A stretch of DNA of 64,000 nucleotides from Candidatus Absconditabacterales bacterium (lineage in GTDB: Bacteria > Patescibacteriota > Gracilibacteria > Absconditabacterales > Absconditicoccaceae): assembly GCA_025057375.1 (NCBI GenBank), contig JANWWO010000006.1, positions 1-64,000 on the forward strand, written 5' to 3'. The position numbers were made by a program, and so were the translations under genes. The notes below the pieces were generated by a model. That model made no database searches, had not been told where the DNA came from, and worked only from the letters and a program-made list of their open reading frames with translations. This document shows, in pieces, positions 53,857 through 64,000 of the stretch (within the stretch, counting starts at the first letter, position 1; every line of letters starts with the position of its first letter).

Positions 53857-54816
53857 CTACTCCATCGAAAGAATAACAATATTCGCATGGAAGGTATGAT
53901 GCACCGTTTGCACCAAGTAGGGAAACTCGCGTACAAGGATCTCTGCCTGCCATGTCATCATCTCACAAAACATAATCGTTCTGACAGGATTGATTGTTTT
54001 CCATTCGCTTCGCTGTCTGAGTTGGCGACGGTAGAGGTCCAGTCCATCATCTCATCCGATAAATGCATGGTGTGGTTCCCATTCTCTTACCGACAACTCA
54101 TCCGACCCAAAAAATGCTTGATCAGGAATATAGGGGAGATTGGCAACAAAAATATGAATGTGCTTTGATTGTGTCATAGTGTCCCATTCGTGGTGAAGTG
54201 TATTTTTGTTAGACATTGTAACGTCCAATCTGTGTTGGACATTTTTTGGAAATACACAATCAGATGATGCAAGAAAATCGCACAAATCTGCTTTTTGGAG
54301 GTGAAAGCGATGCTGATACTTTTTAGAAACCAGCCTTTCTATATTCTGTCTTGCAACGACCAAACATTTCTCATCGATATCGGTCATCATCACACAAGTT
54401 GCACGATGTTCTGTCTCACAATCCACACTCACACCAAGCACACCCGATCCTGTTCCAATATCATACAGACAAAACTGGTCAGTGCTGTTTTTTTTGTATT
54501 GATCATGAATTCGATCACGAACAGCAATAATCATATACTCTGTTTCGGCACGGGGAATTAATGTTGCAGGCGTAACAACAAATTTCCTACCCAAAAATTC
54601 ACATCGTCACACGATATATTCAATAGGCTTGTTTTTATCACGAAAATCGCTATAATCAGCAAGAATTTTTCTCATTGTTTCTGAATCAATCGTATCGTCT
54701 TGATGCACAATACAATCAGTCAAATCTCGACCACAATGATGAGAGACAATACGTTTAATGATAGATTTATGGGTTATAGCTGGATCAGCAAGAAGATCGA
54801 AAAGACAAGTATGCAT
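53857..54816 (-). CDS. prmC: Release-factor glutamine methyltransferase PrmC
   Basis: This 319-residue enzyme methylates the GGQ glutamine of release factors. The N-terminal helical domain is followed by KPIEYIVGRCEFLGRKFVVT and LIPRAETEYM, the canonical P-R-x-E-T-E block. SAM motif I is YDIGTGSGVLGV, with acidic TDIDEKCLVVARQN. The catalytic motif is VANLPYIPD; the usual NPPY is NLPY here. A long low-complexity insert (VFPKNVQHRLDVTMSNKNTL) precedes it. With UGA reassigned, RF1 is the expected partner, since RF2 would compete with the UGA tRNA. Confidence 0.88.
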
Positions 54817-54855
54817 AAGGAAAAAAAAATAAAACTCTTTTAGATAATAAAGGAA

Positions 54856-55212
54856 ATGGCAAAAAAAACAAGCAAATTCACCAAAACAAGGATTTTACAT
54901 ACGATACTTCCAGAGTTTCATAATTTTTTGCGTCATTTTGAAATAGCAGATTGTATTGCAAGAATTATTCCTGCGAGAATAGCAAGAAAACAAAAAGGAA
55001 GTAGTGAACGGCGCGTGACGTTACAATACAATACACCCAGTGGCTGGAAACTATTGTGCAAAAAATGATCAACTGCCCAAGAAATGTTTGTGATTTGTCA
55101 TCAGGGAACAGAAAAAGAGTTTGTGGAGCGATGTCGTGTATGTGGTATAGCAGTGGATCATATCGTCTTAGAAGAAAAAAACTCAACTGACTTGAATAAA
55201 ATGAACTCATAA
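54856..55212 (+). CDS. Small protein, possibly DUF2103-like
   Basis: This 118-residue basic protein has AGGA shortly before ATG 54856. ILHTILPEFHNFLRHFEIA, CIARIIPARIARKQKG and YNTPSGWKLLCKKGSTAQEM suggest a compact RNA- or metal-binding fold. Cysteines at residues about 37, 69, 81 and CRVCG near 100 could form a zinc site. The I-x-x-I-x-P-G-R-I-like phrase recalls DUF2103, a predicted metal-binding family; I am not certain. Divergent from prmC. Confidence 0.6.
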
Positions 55213-55386
55213 TCACCATACAGATCCTCAAAAAATATAATAGCTACTGTATATATATCCACAATCAGCATAACAAATAGTAAATAAACAAACTATTTCT
55301 AGGCTTTTTTAGTATACACCATACTGCCTCGTCTTTTTTAGTACATTAGCATTTATTAGTATATTATTACTTCCCTCACAATTCAC

Positions 55387-55415
55387 TTGCAAATCACCTC
55401 CAAAGTCACTATATA
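55387..55415 (+). promoter_or_regulatory. Promoter of lepA
   Basis: TTGCAA (55387-55392), 17-base spacer, TATATA (55410-55415), 31 bases before ATG 55446. Confidence 0.65.
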
Positions 55416-55445
55416 CAAGGTATTGTCTTTACTTTTTCCCCGTTA

Positions 55446-57389
55446 ATGGCCATTCGTAATTTTTGTATCATTGCTCATATTGATCATGGTAAGTCGACGC
55501 TTGCTGATCGTATGCTCGAAATTACTGCGTCAGTCAAAAAAGTGTCAAATGCTCAAATGCTGGATAGCATGGATATCGAGCAAGAACGTGGAATCACCAT
55601 CAAACTCACCCCTGCCAGGATGTCGCGAAAAAATACCGAACTCAATCTCATCGATACTCCCTGACACGTTGATTTCCAATACGAAGTCTCTCGTTCTCTT
55701 GCTGCTGTCGAAGGAGCTGTTTTGCTTATAGATGCATCCCAAGGAATTCAAGCACAAACACTCTCCACTCTGTACGCCGCCATGGAACATAACCTCACCA
55801 TCATTCCCGTTTTGAACAAGATTGATCTGCCTGCTGCAAATCCTGAAAGAGTCACGGATGAGATCGAGCATTTGCTTGGCATTGATCGTCGTGAAATTAT
55901 CAAAATTTCTGCTAAAACAGGAATGAATGTTGATCAGGTTTTGGACGCTATTATCGAGAGAATACCTGCTCCACGTATTGACCCAACACAAGGGGACAAA
56001 GCCCTCATTTTTGACTCGATTTACGATCCCTACAGGGGTGTCGTGGTCTACGTCAAAGTCGTCAGTGGTTCTTTTTCCAAAGGAATATCATGTCAACTGA
56101 TCCATTCGGACACTGAAATGTCGCCTACCGAAGTTGGGGCATTGACTCCTCGCTACTTGCCGACTCAAACCCTCACTGCCGGACAGATTGGCTACATCGT
56201 TACTGGGAAAAAATCCGTCCGTGATGCACAAATTGGTGATACGATTGTCACCTGACTGCCTCCCAAAATAGGATGGACAGATCGTTTGACCTATGCCATT
56301 CCATGATTCAAAAAAGTCAAACCTTTTATCTATGCGTGAGTCTATCCGGTTGAGACAAATGAGTATGATAAACTTGCTGATGCATTTGGAAAATTGGTGC
56401 TCAACGATAGTGCAGTAGATTGTAGTCCCGAAAATTCTGGTGCGTTGGGATTGGGTTTTCGTTGTGGATTTTTGGGGATGTTGCATATGGATATTATCAA
56501 AGAAAGACTAGCAAGAGAATATGGTGTAGAAACAGTGTTTACAACACCGACCGTGTCCTATATCATCAAACTCAAAGACACTGCCTGGAGAATCTTGCAG
56601 GGAAAGGATAATTTGATTAAATTGCGAGAAAGTGGATTGTGGCGTGAGGTTGACCGCATCTGTGGACGTGAAAGTAAGCAACGAACCAAAGACTTGTTTT
56701 TGACGCAAACAGGCGATACATATGCATTATGGACAGTGGTCACCTCCGGTGCTGATATGATAGACAAATCACAGATTGAATCAATGTATGAACCCATGAC
56801 TGAGACAGAAGTGGTTGCCCCCAGTGAATATACAGGGGCCATTATGGCATTGTGTCAAGACCATAGAGCCACCCTCAAAGCAATGGAGCATATTGATCAG
56901 ACAAGAATAATTTGGCGTTATTACTTCCCACTAGGTGAGCTCATTATCGATTTTTATGATAAACTCAAATCTGCAACCAAAGGATATGCAACGATGAACT
57001 ATGAAGCAAAAAATTACACTGAGAGTAATTTGGTGAAACTTGATATTCTCATCAATGGCGACGTTATCGAAGCATTCTCAATGGTCGTCCATAATGACAA
57101 AGCATACAGTGTAGGGAAAGATTTGGTAGAGAGGTTAAAAGTGCTGATTCCACGCCACCTTTTTGCTATCCCCATCCAAGCAGCAATCGGAACCAAAATC
57201 ATCGCTCGTGAAACTATTCCTGCAATCCGTAAAGATGTCCTGAGCAAATGTTATGGAGGTGATGTTTCCAGAAAACGTAAATTGCTCGAAAAACAAAAAG
57301 AAGGGAAAAAGAAAATGAAAGCGATGGGGAATGTCAACATCCCATCAGATATATTTCTCAAAATGATACAATGATGAGGCCAATCATAA
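55446..57389 (+). CDS. lepA: Elongation factor 4 (LepA)
   Basis: This 647-residue ribosome-bound GTPase promotes back-translocation or assembly quality control. G-domain motifs are [15 protein letters not shown] (G1), ERGITIK (G2), [14 protein letters not shown] (G3) and PVLNKIDLP (G4). The invariant glycine of DTPGH is TGA at 55662-55664. LepA-specific C-terminal sequence includes [20 protein letters not shown] and [20 protein letters not shown], ending [20 protein letters not shown]. The last residues IQGGGQS include two tandem TGA codons before TAA. Confidence 0.97.
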
Positions 57390-57444
57390 ACAATATATAG
57401 GTCACAGTATTCATTATTCACGTAGAGATTCGGGGAATTTTCTC

Positions 57445-57472
57445 TTGCAATACAATCAAATTTCACTAGTCT
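57445..57472 (+). promoter_or_regulatory. Possible promoter of secD
   Basis: ATTTTCTCTTGCAA with -35 TTGCAA (57445-57450), 16-base spacer, weak -10 TAGTCT (57467-57472), 56 bases before secD. Confidence 0.5.
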
Positions 57473-57527
57473 CATGTGACACTTATTTTTTGTCTCTTTT
57501 TTTTTATTTTGTGATTATACCACCAGT

Positions 57528-59708
57528 ATGGGACGCTCACTTTTTCGTTATCTTTGACCATTACACGCCTCCAACCCTCTTGTGTGGATTGGAATTGTTT
57601 TGTTGATCTCAATTTTTTCTATTTTCTTTTTGGGAAGAAATCCGCAAACAGGAGCTTTTCGCCTAACACTAGATGGACTATCCCAATTTAGACTCGGTAT
57701 GGATATTGCAGGATGAGTCGAGTTGATGTATAAACTCGACTTTTCTGAATATCGTTCAATCTACCGCGATCTGGCTAGTTTCCAACAAATAAGACAACAA
57801 ACAATTTCTATTATCCAAAACACTGTCGAAAACAGAGTGAATGCGCTGGGTGTATGAGATGCAACAGTTGTTGTACAAACAATTGATGGCGATGATTATC
57901 TTGTTGTTTCATTGGGATGAATGCAAGATTATGAACAAGCAAAAGAAGTAATTGGGAAAACAGTTCAACTTAGATTTGCTACCCCTGCACAGCCCAATCC
58001 TGCAGAAACAGAACGTAGACGTCTTTTGATGAGTTCATTGGTAAATCGTACCGAATCTGTCACAGAACTCGTTACACTCGCATCACTTCCTGATGCAATG
58101 GTCGGAACAGTCACTGGTGTTGATCTCACGCGTCTGCCTGTGATCTATAGTGATAATCGAGATCGTATTGCTAGAATGACTATTCCTGGCAAAATATTTC
58201 TTGAAGGAGTTTATAGTGTGGGGCTTGGATCAAACAACGAAATCCAAATGAATTCATGATTTGTCCTCGCTGATATCAGTGCAAGAGAGTCCTTCCAAAA
58301 AGAGACTATCAGATGATCTGACGTTATCGCAGTACTTGATCGTGCATCAATTCCATGGCGTGAAGAATCTCTCCAAACATCATTTACCTCAACTGGTGTA
58401 CAATATCGTGAGGGACGTATCCAATTCCCTCTCGAACAACAATTCTCATGACAAGATGCACAACTTGTTCGTGCTATCAGTATTTCACTCAGTGGCATCA
58501 CTCTGTCAGATGAAGAAAAAAATCGCTACCTAACTCTTTTCCTTAATCGTCAAACAAATCAAATCAAACTTCCATTTGATGTTATATATAGCGAAGTATG
58601 GGAATCTGTTCCCAACCTTTCTTTACGTTTTCCTGGCTATAATGCATCACTCTCAGGACAATATATTCAAGACGGAGATACACTTTTTTTAATCAATAGC
58701 CTAGCAAACAATCCTGCAACACAACCACTTTGGAGAGTTATTGTTTCAGATCCTGTCTCACAAAAACAATATACCATGCTTGAACAACAAATGAGACAAG
58801 GTCGGAGACTAACCCTTTCAGAAGTTTTTGTCCCCTACAATCCTCTCTGGGAAACAGCAGTTGACTCAAGAACAAACGAGATCCTTGATGCGAGATTTTT
58901 TCAATCAGCGATGGTCAGTGTTGACCAACTCTGACAACCAGTTGTCATAATCAACTTCAATGACAAAGGAAGAGAAATTTTTTGTAATATCACCGAACGT
59001 TTTGTTGGGCAACAAGTTGCTATTTTTGTGGGAGACACAACCCAACCTCTCACTGCACCCACAATCAATGAAAGAATTTGTGGCGGACAAGCTCAAATAT
59101 CGTGATGATTTGATAGACAAGGAGCACAAAAACTTGCAGCTGACCTTAATGAATGAGCATTCCCAGTTCCTATGATTCTTGAAACAGAAAATATCATCAA
59201 CCCAACATTAGGAATCAATGCGCTTCGTTCTGCTCTGCTTGCATGATGAATTGGGAGTCTTATTCTCTTTGTATTCTTTTTCCTCTTCTATCCTGTACGT
59301 TTCGCCCTTGTTGCAGGATGAACAATCATTATCTACATGATCATCCTCCTTGGTATGCTCAAGATATTTGATTATCCATTTTCTCTTTCAGGAATTGCTG
59401 CTATTCTTATCGCCCTTGGAATGGCAGTCGATGCAAATGTTCTGATTTTCGAAAGGCTGAGAGAACAACAAGGATCCATCACATGGTCTCATATTACCAA
59501 GGCTGTCAATGATTCACGATCTGCAATCAAAGATGGGAATGTGTCAACATGATTAATTGCATTTATCCTTGCAGCATCGTGAATAGCCCTGCTCCAATGA
59601 TTTGGAACGATGCTTATCATCACTATTATCGTTACCCTTGCAGTTAATGTCTCTGTTTGTAAAGCATTGCTTGGTATTATGTATCACCAATGAGATCAAC
59701 CTACATAA
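57528..59708 (+). CDS. secD: Protein translocase subunit SecD
   Basis: This 726-residue membrane protein helps preprotein export use the proton gradient. An N-terminal span (VWIGIVLLISIFSIFFLG) and the LGMDIAGGVELMYKLDF motif (D-L-x-G-G) open it. VENRVNALGVGDATVVVQTI begins the periplasmic P1 domain. The C-terminal membrane half has NIINPTLGINALRSALLAGG, a polytopic region and GMAVDANVLIFERLREQQGS, the diagnostic TM4 motif. Glycines of IAGGVE and LGVGDA are TGA. The periplasmic domain is larger than usual. No secF follows; the next gene overlaps the secD end. Confidence 0.93.
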
Positions 59709-60934
59709 TATTCACCTTGCTTGTCGTCCCCTTATCATTGATAGGTGGGACTTTTTTCCTCAAAAACGACTACTACATAATCACCCCCATCATATTGCCC
59801 ACTATTTATATATTTTATTTTTTTCTTTTTTCTCTTCGTAATATGAGTCTACTCACATTTTTCATTATTGTGATCGCAGTTGTCTTTCTCCTGATGGGCA
59901 TTGACCAGATAAAGAGAAAACAAATAACAATTATTCATCTGATTGTCTATATTGGTTGATCTATCTGTCTGGGACTCTTTGTCCTCTTTCCCAATCTCTT
60001 GGTCTGGGTAAGCAAAATTTTTGGGGTAGCAAAATGATCGGATGTTATCGTTTATACGAGTATTATCATACTCTCGTATATAGCAATTTCTCAATCTAAT
60101 GCATTGATCAAAGAAAAAGTGGCACTGACAAAATTGATCGCTTCAATTGCAAGTGATGGTCTTGCTAATAAGCGAGAACGTCTTGATCCTTCACTCAAAA
60201 ATCGTCATTATCGTTTTGCGTTTTTGGTGAGAGTATATAATGAAGCTCCTGTCCTGTGATCTTGTCTTGATATGATCTATGCTGCGGGGCACCGCCTCGT
60301 TATCTGCGTCAATGATGCTTCCGTCGATCATTCTCTCGCTATTATTGCCCAGAAACAAAAACAATATCCTGACATGCTCCTGCTTGTGGTCTCCAATCCT
60401 ATCAATAGAGGTCCGTGAGCAGCGAATGTAACCTGATTAACGACCCTCAAACGTTATGCTGCTGAACTTTCATATGATCGATTGGTTATGTTTGATCCTG
60501 ATGGACAGATGGATATTGCTGATGTGGCAGTCTTCGATGCTGCTATCCAAGGAGACAAAGGGACAGTTGATGTGTATTTTGGATCAAGATTTATATGAGT
60601 TGATCCGACCAATATGCCAATGATAAGAAAAATCGTCGTCAAACTATGACGTTGGGTAACACGTACACTATATGGTATCGACGTCTCTGATCAGCATTGC
60701 TGATATAGAGTACTCTCAAAATATGCTGTTTCTCGTATTACGCTGACAGCAGACAATCGACACTATGCCAACCAACTGGTAGAAGAGGTCGTCACTCATC
60801 GTCTCCGTTTTCGCGAAATCCCTGTTCGTATTTCCTATACCGACTATTCTCTTTCCAAAGCTAGTGGCCAACGCAGTATCAATGCACTCTTGCTCTGATT
60901 CCAAATGCTATATCAAAAATTCTTTTTTAGATAA
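59690..60934 (+). CDS. Glycosyltransferase family 2 with N-terminal DUF2304-like membrane region
   Basis: This is a 414-residue protein. The first ~145 residues hold about five spans, the last part (LTFFIIVIAVVFLLMGIDQI, LGLFVLFPNLLVWVSKIFGV) resembling DUF2304. The GT-A domain starts FAFLVRVYNEAPVLGSCLDM, with VICVNDASVDHS and the metal-binding DPDGQMDIADV (~residue 269). It ends THRLRFREIPVRISYTDYSL, typical of dolichol-phosphate-mannose/polyprenyl-phosphate hexose synthases. It probably makes a lipid-linked sugar or extends a surface glycan. ATG 59690 overlaps secD by 19 bases. Confidence 0.83.
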
Positions 60935-61025
60935 TACGCCATACAACTCTCTCACCAAATATATATGAACAATCGCATACCTGTACGCATCCAGCAATAT
61001 ACGATAATATTTTTTCACGCCTCTC

Positions 61026-61057
61026 ATCCTCACACACTCATCAATGAGGATTTTTTC
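61026..61057 (+). terminator. Terminator after the glycosyltransferase gene
   Basis: TCCTCA pairs with TGAGGA across a 12-base loop, followed by TTTTTTC. Confidence 0.6.
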
Positions 61058-61067
61058 TTTTCTTCAC

Positions 61068-61095
61068 TTGCATTATCCACGACAATCACTATACT
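61068..61095 (+). promoter_or_regulatory. Promoter of cca
   Basis: TTCACTTGCAT with -35 TTGCAT (61068-61073), 16-base spacer, TATACT (61090-61095), 31 bases before ATG 61127. Confidence 0.7.
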
Positions 61096-61126
61096 TTTTT
61101 CTCAGCATTTTATTATCTGCTAATTT

Positions 61127-62779
61127 ATGAACCTATCATCTCTGCATCGTCTCGATCAGCATTGTCATACACTTGCGTCATTGACAGGACAGATGATCTA
61201 TATCGTAGGCGGATGTGTGAGAGACCTCCTCATTGGACACACCACGATGCTTGAAGATATCGACGCTACCTGTGCCTGTGATCCTCATCAGCTCTATCAT
61301 CGTCTCAGAAAGCATCAATTGCCTGGTTTTTTTTGGACAGAGAAATTTGGGACATTATCATTTAGGAGTACAGATAACGCCACCACATACGAGATTACCC
61401 CCATGAGATGTGAAACTGGCTATGACGACGCACGTCATCCTACACACGTTACGCGAACTTCTCGCCTGCTTGATGACGCAGTCAGAAGAGATTTTTCTGT
61501 TAATTGTCTGTATTATACAACATTTGAGAGTCCTCTCACTCTACTTCCTGACGAAGTAGATGATTCGCCGTGCCGCATAGAAGAGGGAGTCCTTATCCTT
61601 ACTGATCATGCACAGATCGATGCCTTTACCTCAGACCCATATAATTTTTGTTATATCAATCACCTCACAGGTACGATCCGCGTGCTCATTGATCCCTATG
61701 CATGATTGGAATGCATCTCTCCACTCCGTTTAGCATGCGTTGGCAATCCCCTGGATAGATTATATGAAGATTCATTGAGGATCATTCGTGCATTAAGGTT
61801 TGTGTCGATTTTTGCATTTCAGACATCCAAAGGCTGTGATATTCATAAAGAGACCTGGACAGCACTCAAACAAACATTCCACCTCGTTCCCCATATTGCC
61901 AAGGAAAGAATCCATAATGAAATACTCAAAGTCTTGGACCAATGATCAATGTTTTGTTTCGTTTCACTATGTGACGAACTCAATATTCTCAAATATCTTT
62001 TCCCCTCCTTATATGCCTGCAAAAATATCCATCAACCTGTAAGATATCATCCTTTTGATGTTTATGCTCATACGCTGTTGTGTCTGCATGCTGCCGATGT
62101 TCGCTCACTTGATCCCTATGCCAAACTTGCCTTGGTCTTCCATGATGTCGGAAAAGTAGATCAATATTATGCCTATGGAATAGTGGGAGACAAAAATGAA
62201 GCATCAAAAATTCCTGCACGAAACCATAGAAATACATCGAGTGTCCTTGCTCGTCCAGATCTTGAACGTTTAGGATTTAGTCGCAAAGAGATCGATCGTG
62301 TCTGTCGATACATTGATCATCATCACGATGCAGAACAAATTCTTGCAAGTAAAGAATCCAAACATCATCTCAAACTAAAAAAACTCCTAACAGACTGTGG
62401 TGAAGCCCAGATGGTAATCAATCTCTGGCGTTTATCTCAGTGTGATAGGATTTGACAATATAACATGCTCCAACGTGATACTTACAAAGAGCTTGATTAT
62501 CTCGTGACGCTGACGGAAAATATCGTGAAGCAGGAGGGCATCCATCATCGCAAAGACCTCGCTATCAATGGTCATGACCTTCTTGCTCGTGGTTATCAGG
62601 CATGACCTGAACTTGGTCAACTCCTTGATCAATGTTTTCACTATGCACTCGAAGATTGGCATACAAGAAATACACAAGAAGCTCTCTTTGCCTATTGTGA
62701 TCAGCTTACAAAAAAAAAAACAAACACCATGTCCCAAACAAGCACATCCTCTGAAAACAATGAAAAAAAGCCTGTATAA
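61127..62779 (+). CDS. cca: CCA tRNA nucleotidyltransferase / poly(A) polymerase family, with HD domain
   Basis: This 550-residue enzyme adds or repairs the CCA end of tRNAs. MIYIVGGCVRDLLIGH (residues about 23-38) is the nucleotidyltransferase G-G-x-V-R-D motif and MLEDIDATCA holds the metal-binding D-x-D. DDAVRRDFSVNCLYY and YEDSLRIIRALRFVSIFAFQ (R-x-x-R-A-x-R-F) follow. An HD domain has FDVYAHTLLCLHAA and ALVFHDVGKVDQY. The tail is Ser/Lys-rich. It is needed here because many tRNAs in the window (all minus-strand ones) lack an encoded CCA. Confidence 0.93.
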
Positions 62780-62787
62780 TATCCGAC

Positions 62788-63186
62788 CTAGGAAGACGCA
62801 CGAGACGGCAATACATACACAGCACCATCTTTTTCGAGTTGAGTCAGATAAGAAACAATTTGGTCAGATGTTACGAACCAATGAGATATTTTAGTATCAC
62901 ACGCTTGATGACGCAACGCATCTTTATGTGTGATAATGGCAAAAGATGAAGTATGATCAACAATCACATAACTCAATGATCATCATGCAAGAATTGCTTT
63001 GATGTAATGAGTTCAGATATCATACTCTCAAGGAAAATCAATCAATGATTTAGTACGGTGATCATAGACCATTGCCTCACCCACCACAGGAGAAACAGTC
63101 ACCATACCAGAGACTGGCTCATGATGATACGCAACAGATCAGTTGAGAATTATTGCTCACGATTCGTGGAATGTTAGCGGCGTCAT
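62788..63186 (-). CDS. Small protein resembling part of a metallo-beta-lactamase-fold protein
   Basis: This 132-residue frame (ATG 63186, TAG 62788-62790) converges with cca. VYDHRTKSLIDFPGEYDIGT, then IKAILAGGSLSYVIVDHTSS and FAIITHKD, recalls the central P-G-E-Y-E-I-x-G part of UPF0173-type MBL proteins. The metal-binding H-x-H-x-D-H motif is absent, so it is at most half of that fold and probably not a hydrolase. Function unknown. It has a good promoter of its own. Confidence 0.65.
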
Positions 63187-63235
63187 AAAAAAAACTGAGA
63201 AATAAAAAAAACGATAATAGGAGATTTCTGTTGAA

Positions 63236-63264
63236 AGTATAGCAAGTTTTGTAAAGTATTGCAA
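63236..63264 (-). promoter_or_regulatory. Promoter of the MBL-like gene
   Basis: On the minus strand ATTTTCTCTTGCAA with -35 TTGCAA (63264-63259), 17-base spacer, TATACT (63241-63236), about 50 bases before the start codon. This is the best match to the shared consensus. Confidence 0.75.
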
Positions 63265-63419
63265 GAGAAAATAATGGAAATGTCAGAACACAAGCCAGTC
63301 TCATGGGAACCACACATAAGCGAGCAAGAGATAATCAAATGATTCCTCCATGCAGCCATACACACATTCTCCTCCCCATCATGACAAACATTCACATCCT
63401 CTGGCGACATTCCTGGTTT

Positions 63420-64000
63420 TTACCGAACACTATAAATATCACCAACTGTTTTGATCGATTGCGCATCAATAACACTAGCACCTGAGCATTCGAGCAATCT
63501 TTTGGGCAATGATGATGGTTTAGTTACATACCCACGCAATCATACCTCACCAATCCATACACGAGGGACAATGGTTTTGTGGTGGATAGCGCTTGCGAGT
63601 GCAGCAATAAAAGCAAGATCCAATCCACTATCTCTATAAACAATCCCTCCAGGAATATGCACATAAACATCATGACTACTCATAGGCAACTTACAATATT
63701 TTTCTGCTATTGCACAAAGCATATCGCATCTTTTTGCATCAATTCACACATAATGACGAAGAGGAAATCTGCCCGTTGTTTTTGTCAGCAAGACTTCAAT
63801 CTGGACTGGCATTGCACGACCATTATCAATACCAATACTAAAAGCCAATCATGGTCATGCAAAAATTTTTGGATCTCTTCGCAAAGCTTCAGGCACCATC
63901 GCTTCAAGTCATGTCGCAGTCATCACAAACAAGCCAAGACTTTGGTCAGTCCCAAATCTGTTTTTTGACATTCTGACTATCCTTTTTTCATCACCATCCT
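63420..64000 (-). CDS. radA: DNA repair protein RadA (Sms), C-terminal part (partial)
   Basis: The frame is open from the window edge to TAA at 63420-63422, giving about 192 residues. VRMSKNRFGTDQSLGLFVMT contains the RadA-specific KNRFG motif, followed by ATGLEAMVPEALRRDP. The Lon-protease-like domain includes MPVQIEVLLTK, RHYVGIDAKRCDMLCAIAEK, HDVYVHIPGGIVYRDSGLDL and IGEVGLRGYV. RadA is an ATPase that aids recombination and branch migration. The N-terminal zinc finger and RecA-like core lie beyond the window. Confidence 0.93.

Noticed and set aside
1-64000. UGA read as tryptophan (code 4) or as stop
   Set aside because: TGA falls on invariant glycines (GMN, DTPGH, DPFVGSGT), TGG is used for Trp, the UCA tRNA has glycine identity elements, and no gene needs TGA as its stop.
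1-64000. CRISPR arrays, insertion sequences, prophage genes
   Set aside because: No regularly spaced repeats, transposase or phage structural motifs were seen on either strand.

Overview
This window comes from a bacterium that reads UGA as glycine (genetic code 25), as known for the Absconditabacteria (SR1) and Gracilibacteria (BD1-5/GN02) of the Candidate Phyla Radiation. Four lines of evidence agree. (1) Nearly every gene is broken by TGA under the standard code but becomes a full-length protein when TGA is glycine. (2) Invariant glycines are written TGA, for example the CorA GMN motif, the LepA DTPGH box and a methyltransferase SAM-binding loop. (3) All 53 intact stop codons I could place with confidence are TAA or TAG. 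(4) The window carries a tRNA with anticodon UCA and glycine identity features (22343-22416). Coordinates below use this code, and many genes are therefore much longer than standard ORF calling would show.

Layout. 1-8350: end of lysS, a poorly conserved stretch, then an HD hydrolase, map, a peptidoglycan amidase, tRNA-Gly(UCC), rny, a divergent lgt homologue and a LmbE-family deacetylase. 8349-12646: plus-strand run der-holB-truB, then corA. 12679-15006 (minus): a membrane protein and a decayed BaiN/HI0933-type flavoprotein. 15064-21613 (minus): a translation block, in transcription order infC-rpmI-rplT, then a small basic protein-rplU-infA-rpmJ-rpsM-rpsK-rpsD-rpoA-rplQ-rplM-rpsI. 21646-22416: five tRNAs including tRNA-Gly(UCA), with a hidden 80-residue membrane protein among them.

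22801-36766 is the accessory heart of the window. It holds a 2214-residue secreted protein with DUF11-like and DUF4215-like modules, a 1672-residue protein of unknown function with a Gly/Asn/Gln tail, and a divergently transcribed 625-residue unknown protein. These are the best candidates for a surface or host-interaction system.

36850-46931: tRNA-Leu, an RNA methyltransferase coupled to an orphan atpC, a DnaQ exonuclease fused to an unknown 430-residue region, a membrane PH-like protein, an FAD monooxygenase, a yaaA pseudogene, rpoD and clpP. 47100-48882: two tandem mscS genes. 49964-51243: nine plus-strand tRNAs with rpsT embedded among them. 51523-64000: a large unknown protein, prmC, lepA, secD, a DUF2304-GT2 glycosyltransferase, cca, an MBL-like fragment and the end of radA.

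Many transcription units start with the same promoter: TTGCAA-like -35 (often preceded by TTTTCTC), a 16-17 base spacer, and TATACT-like -10. I found it on both strands before at least fourteen units.
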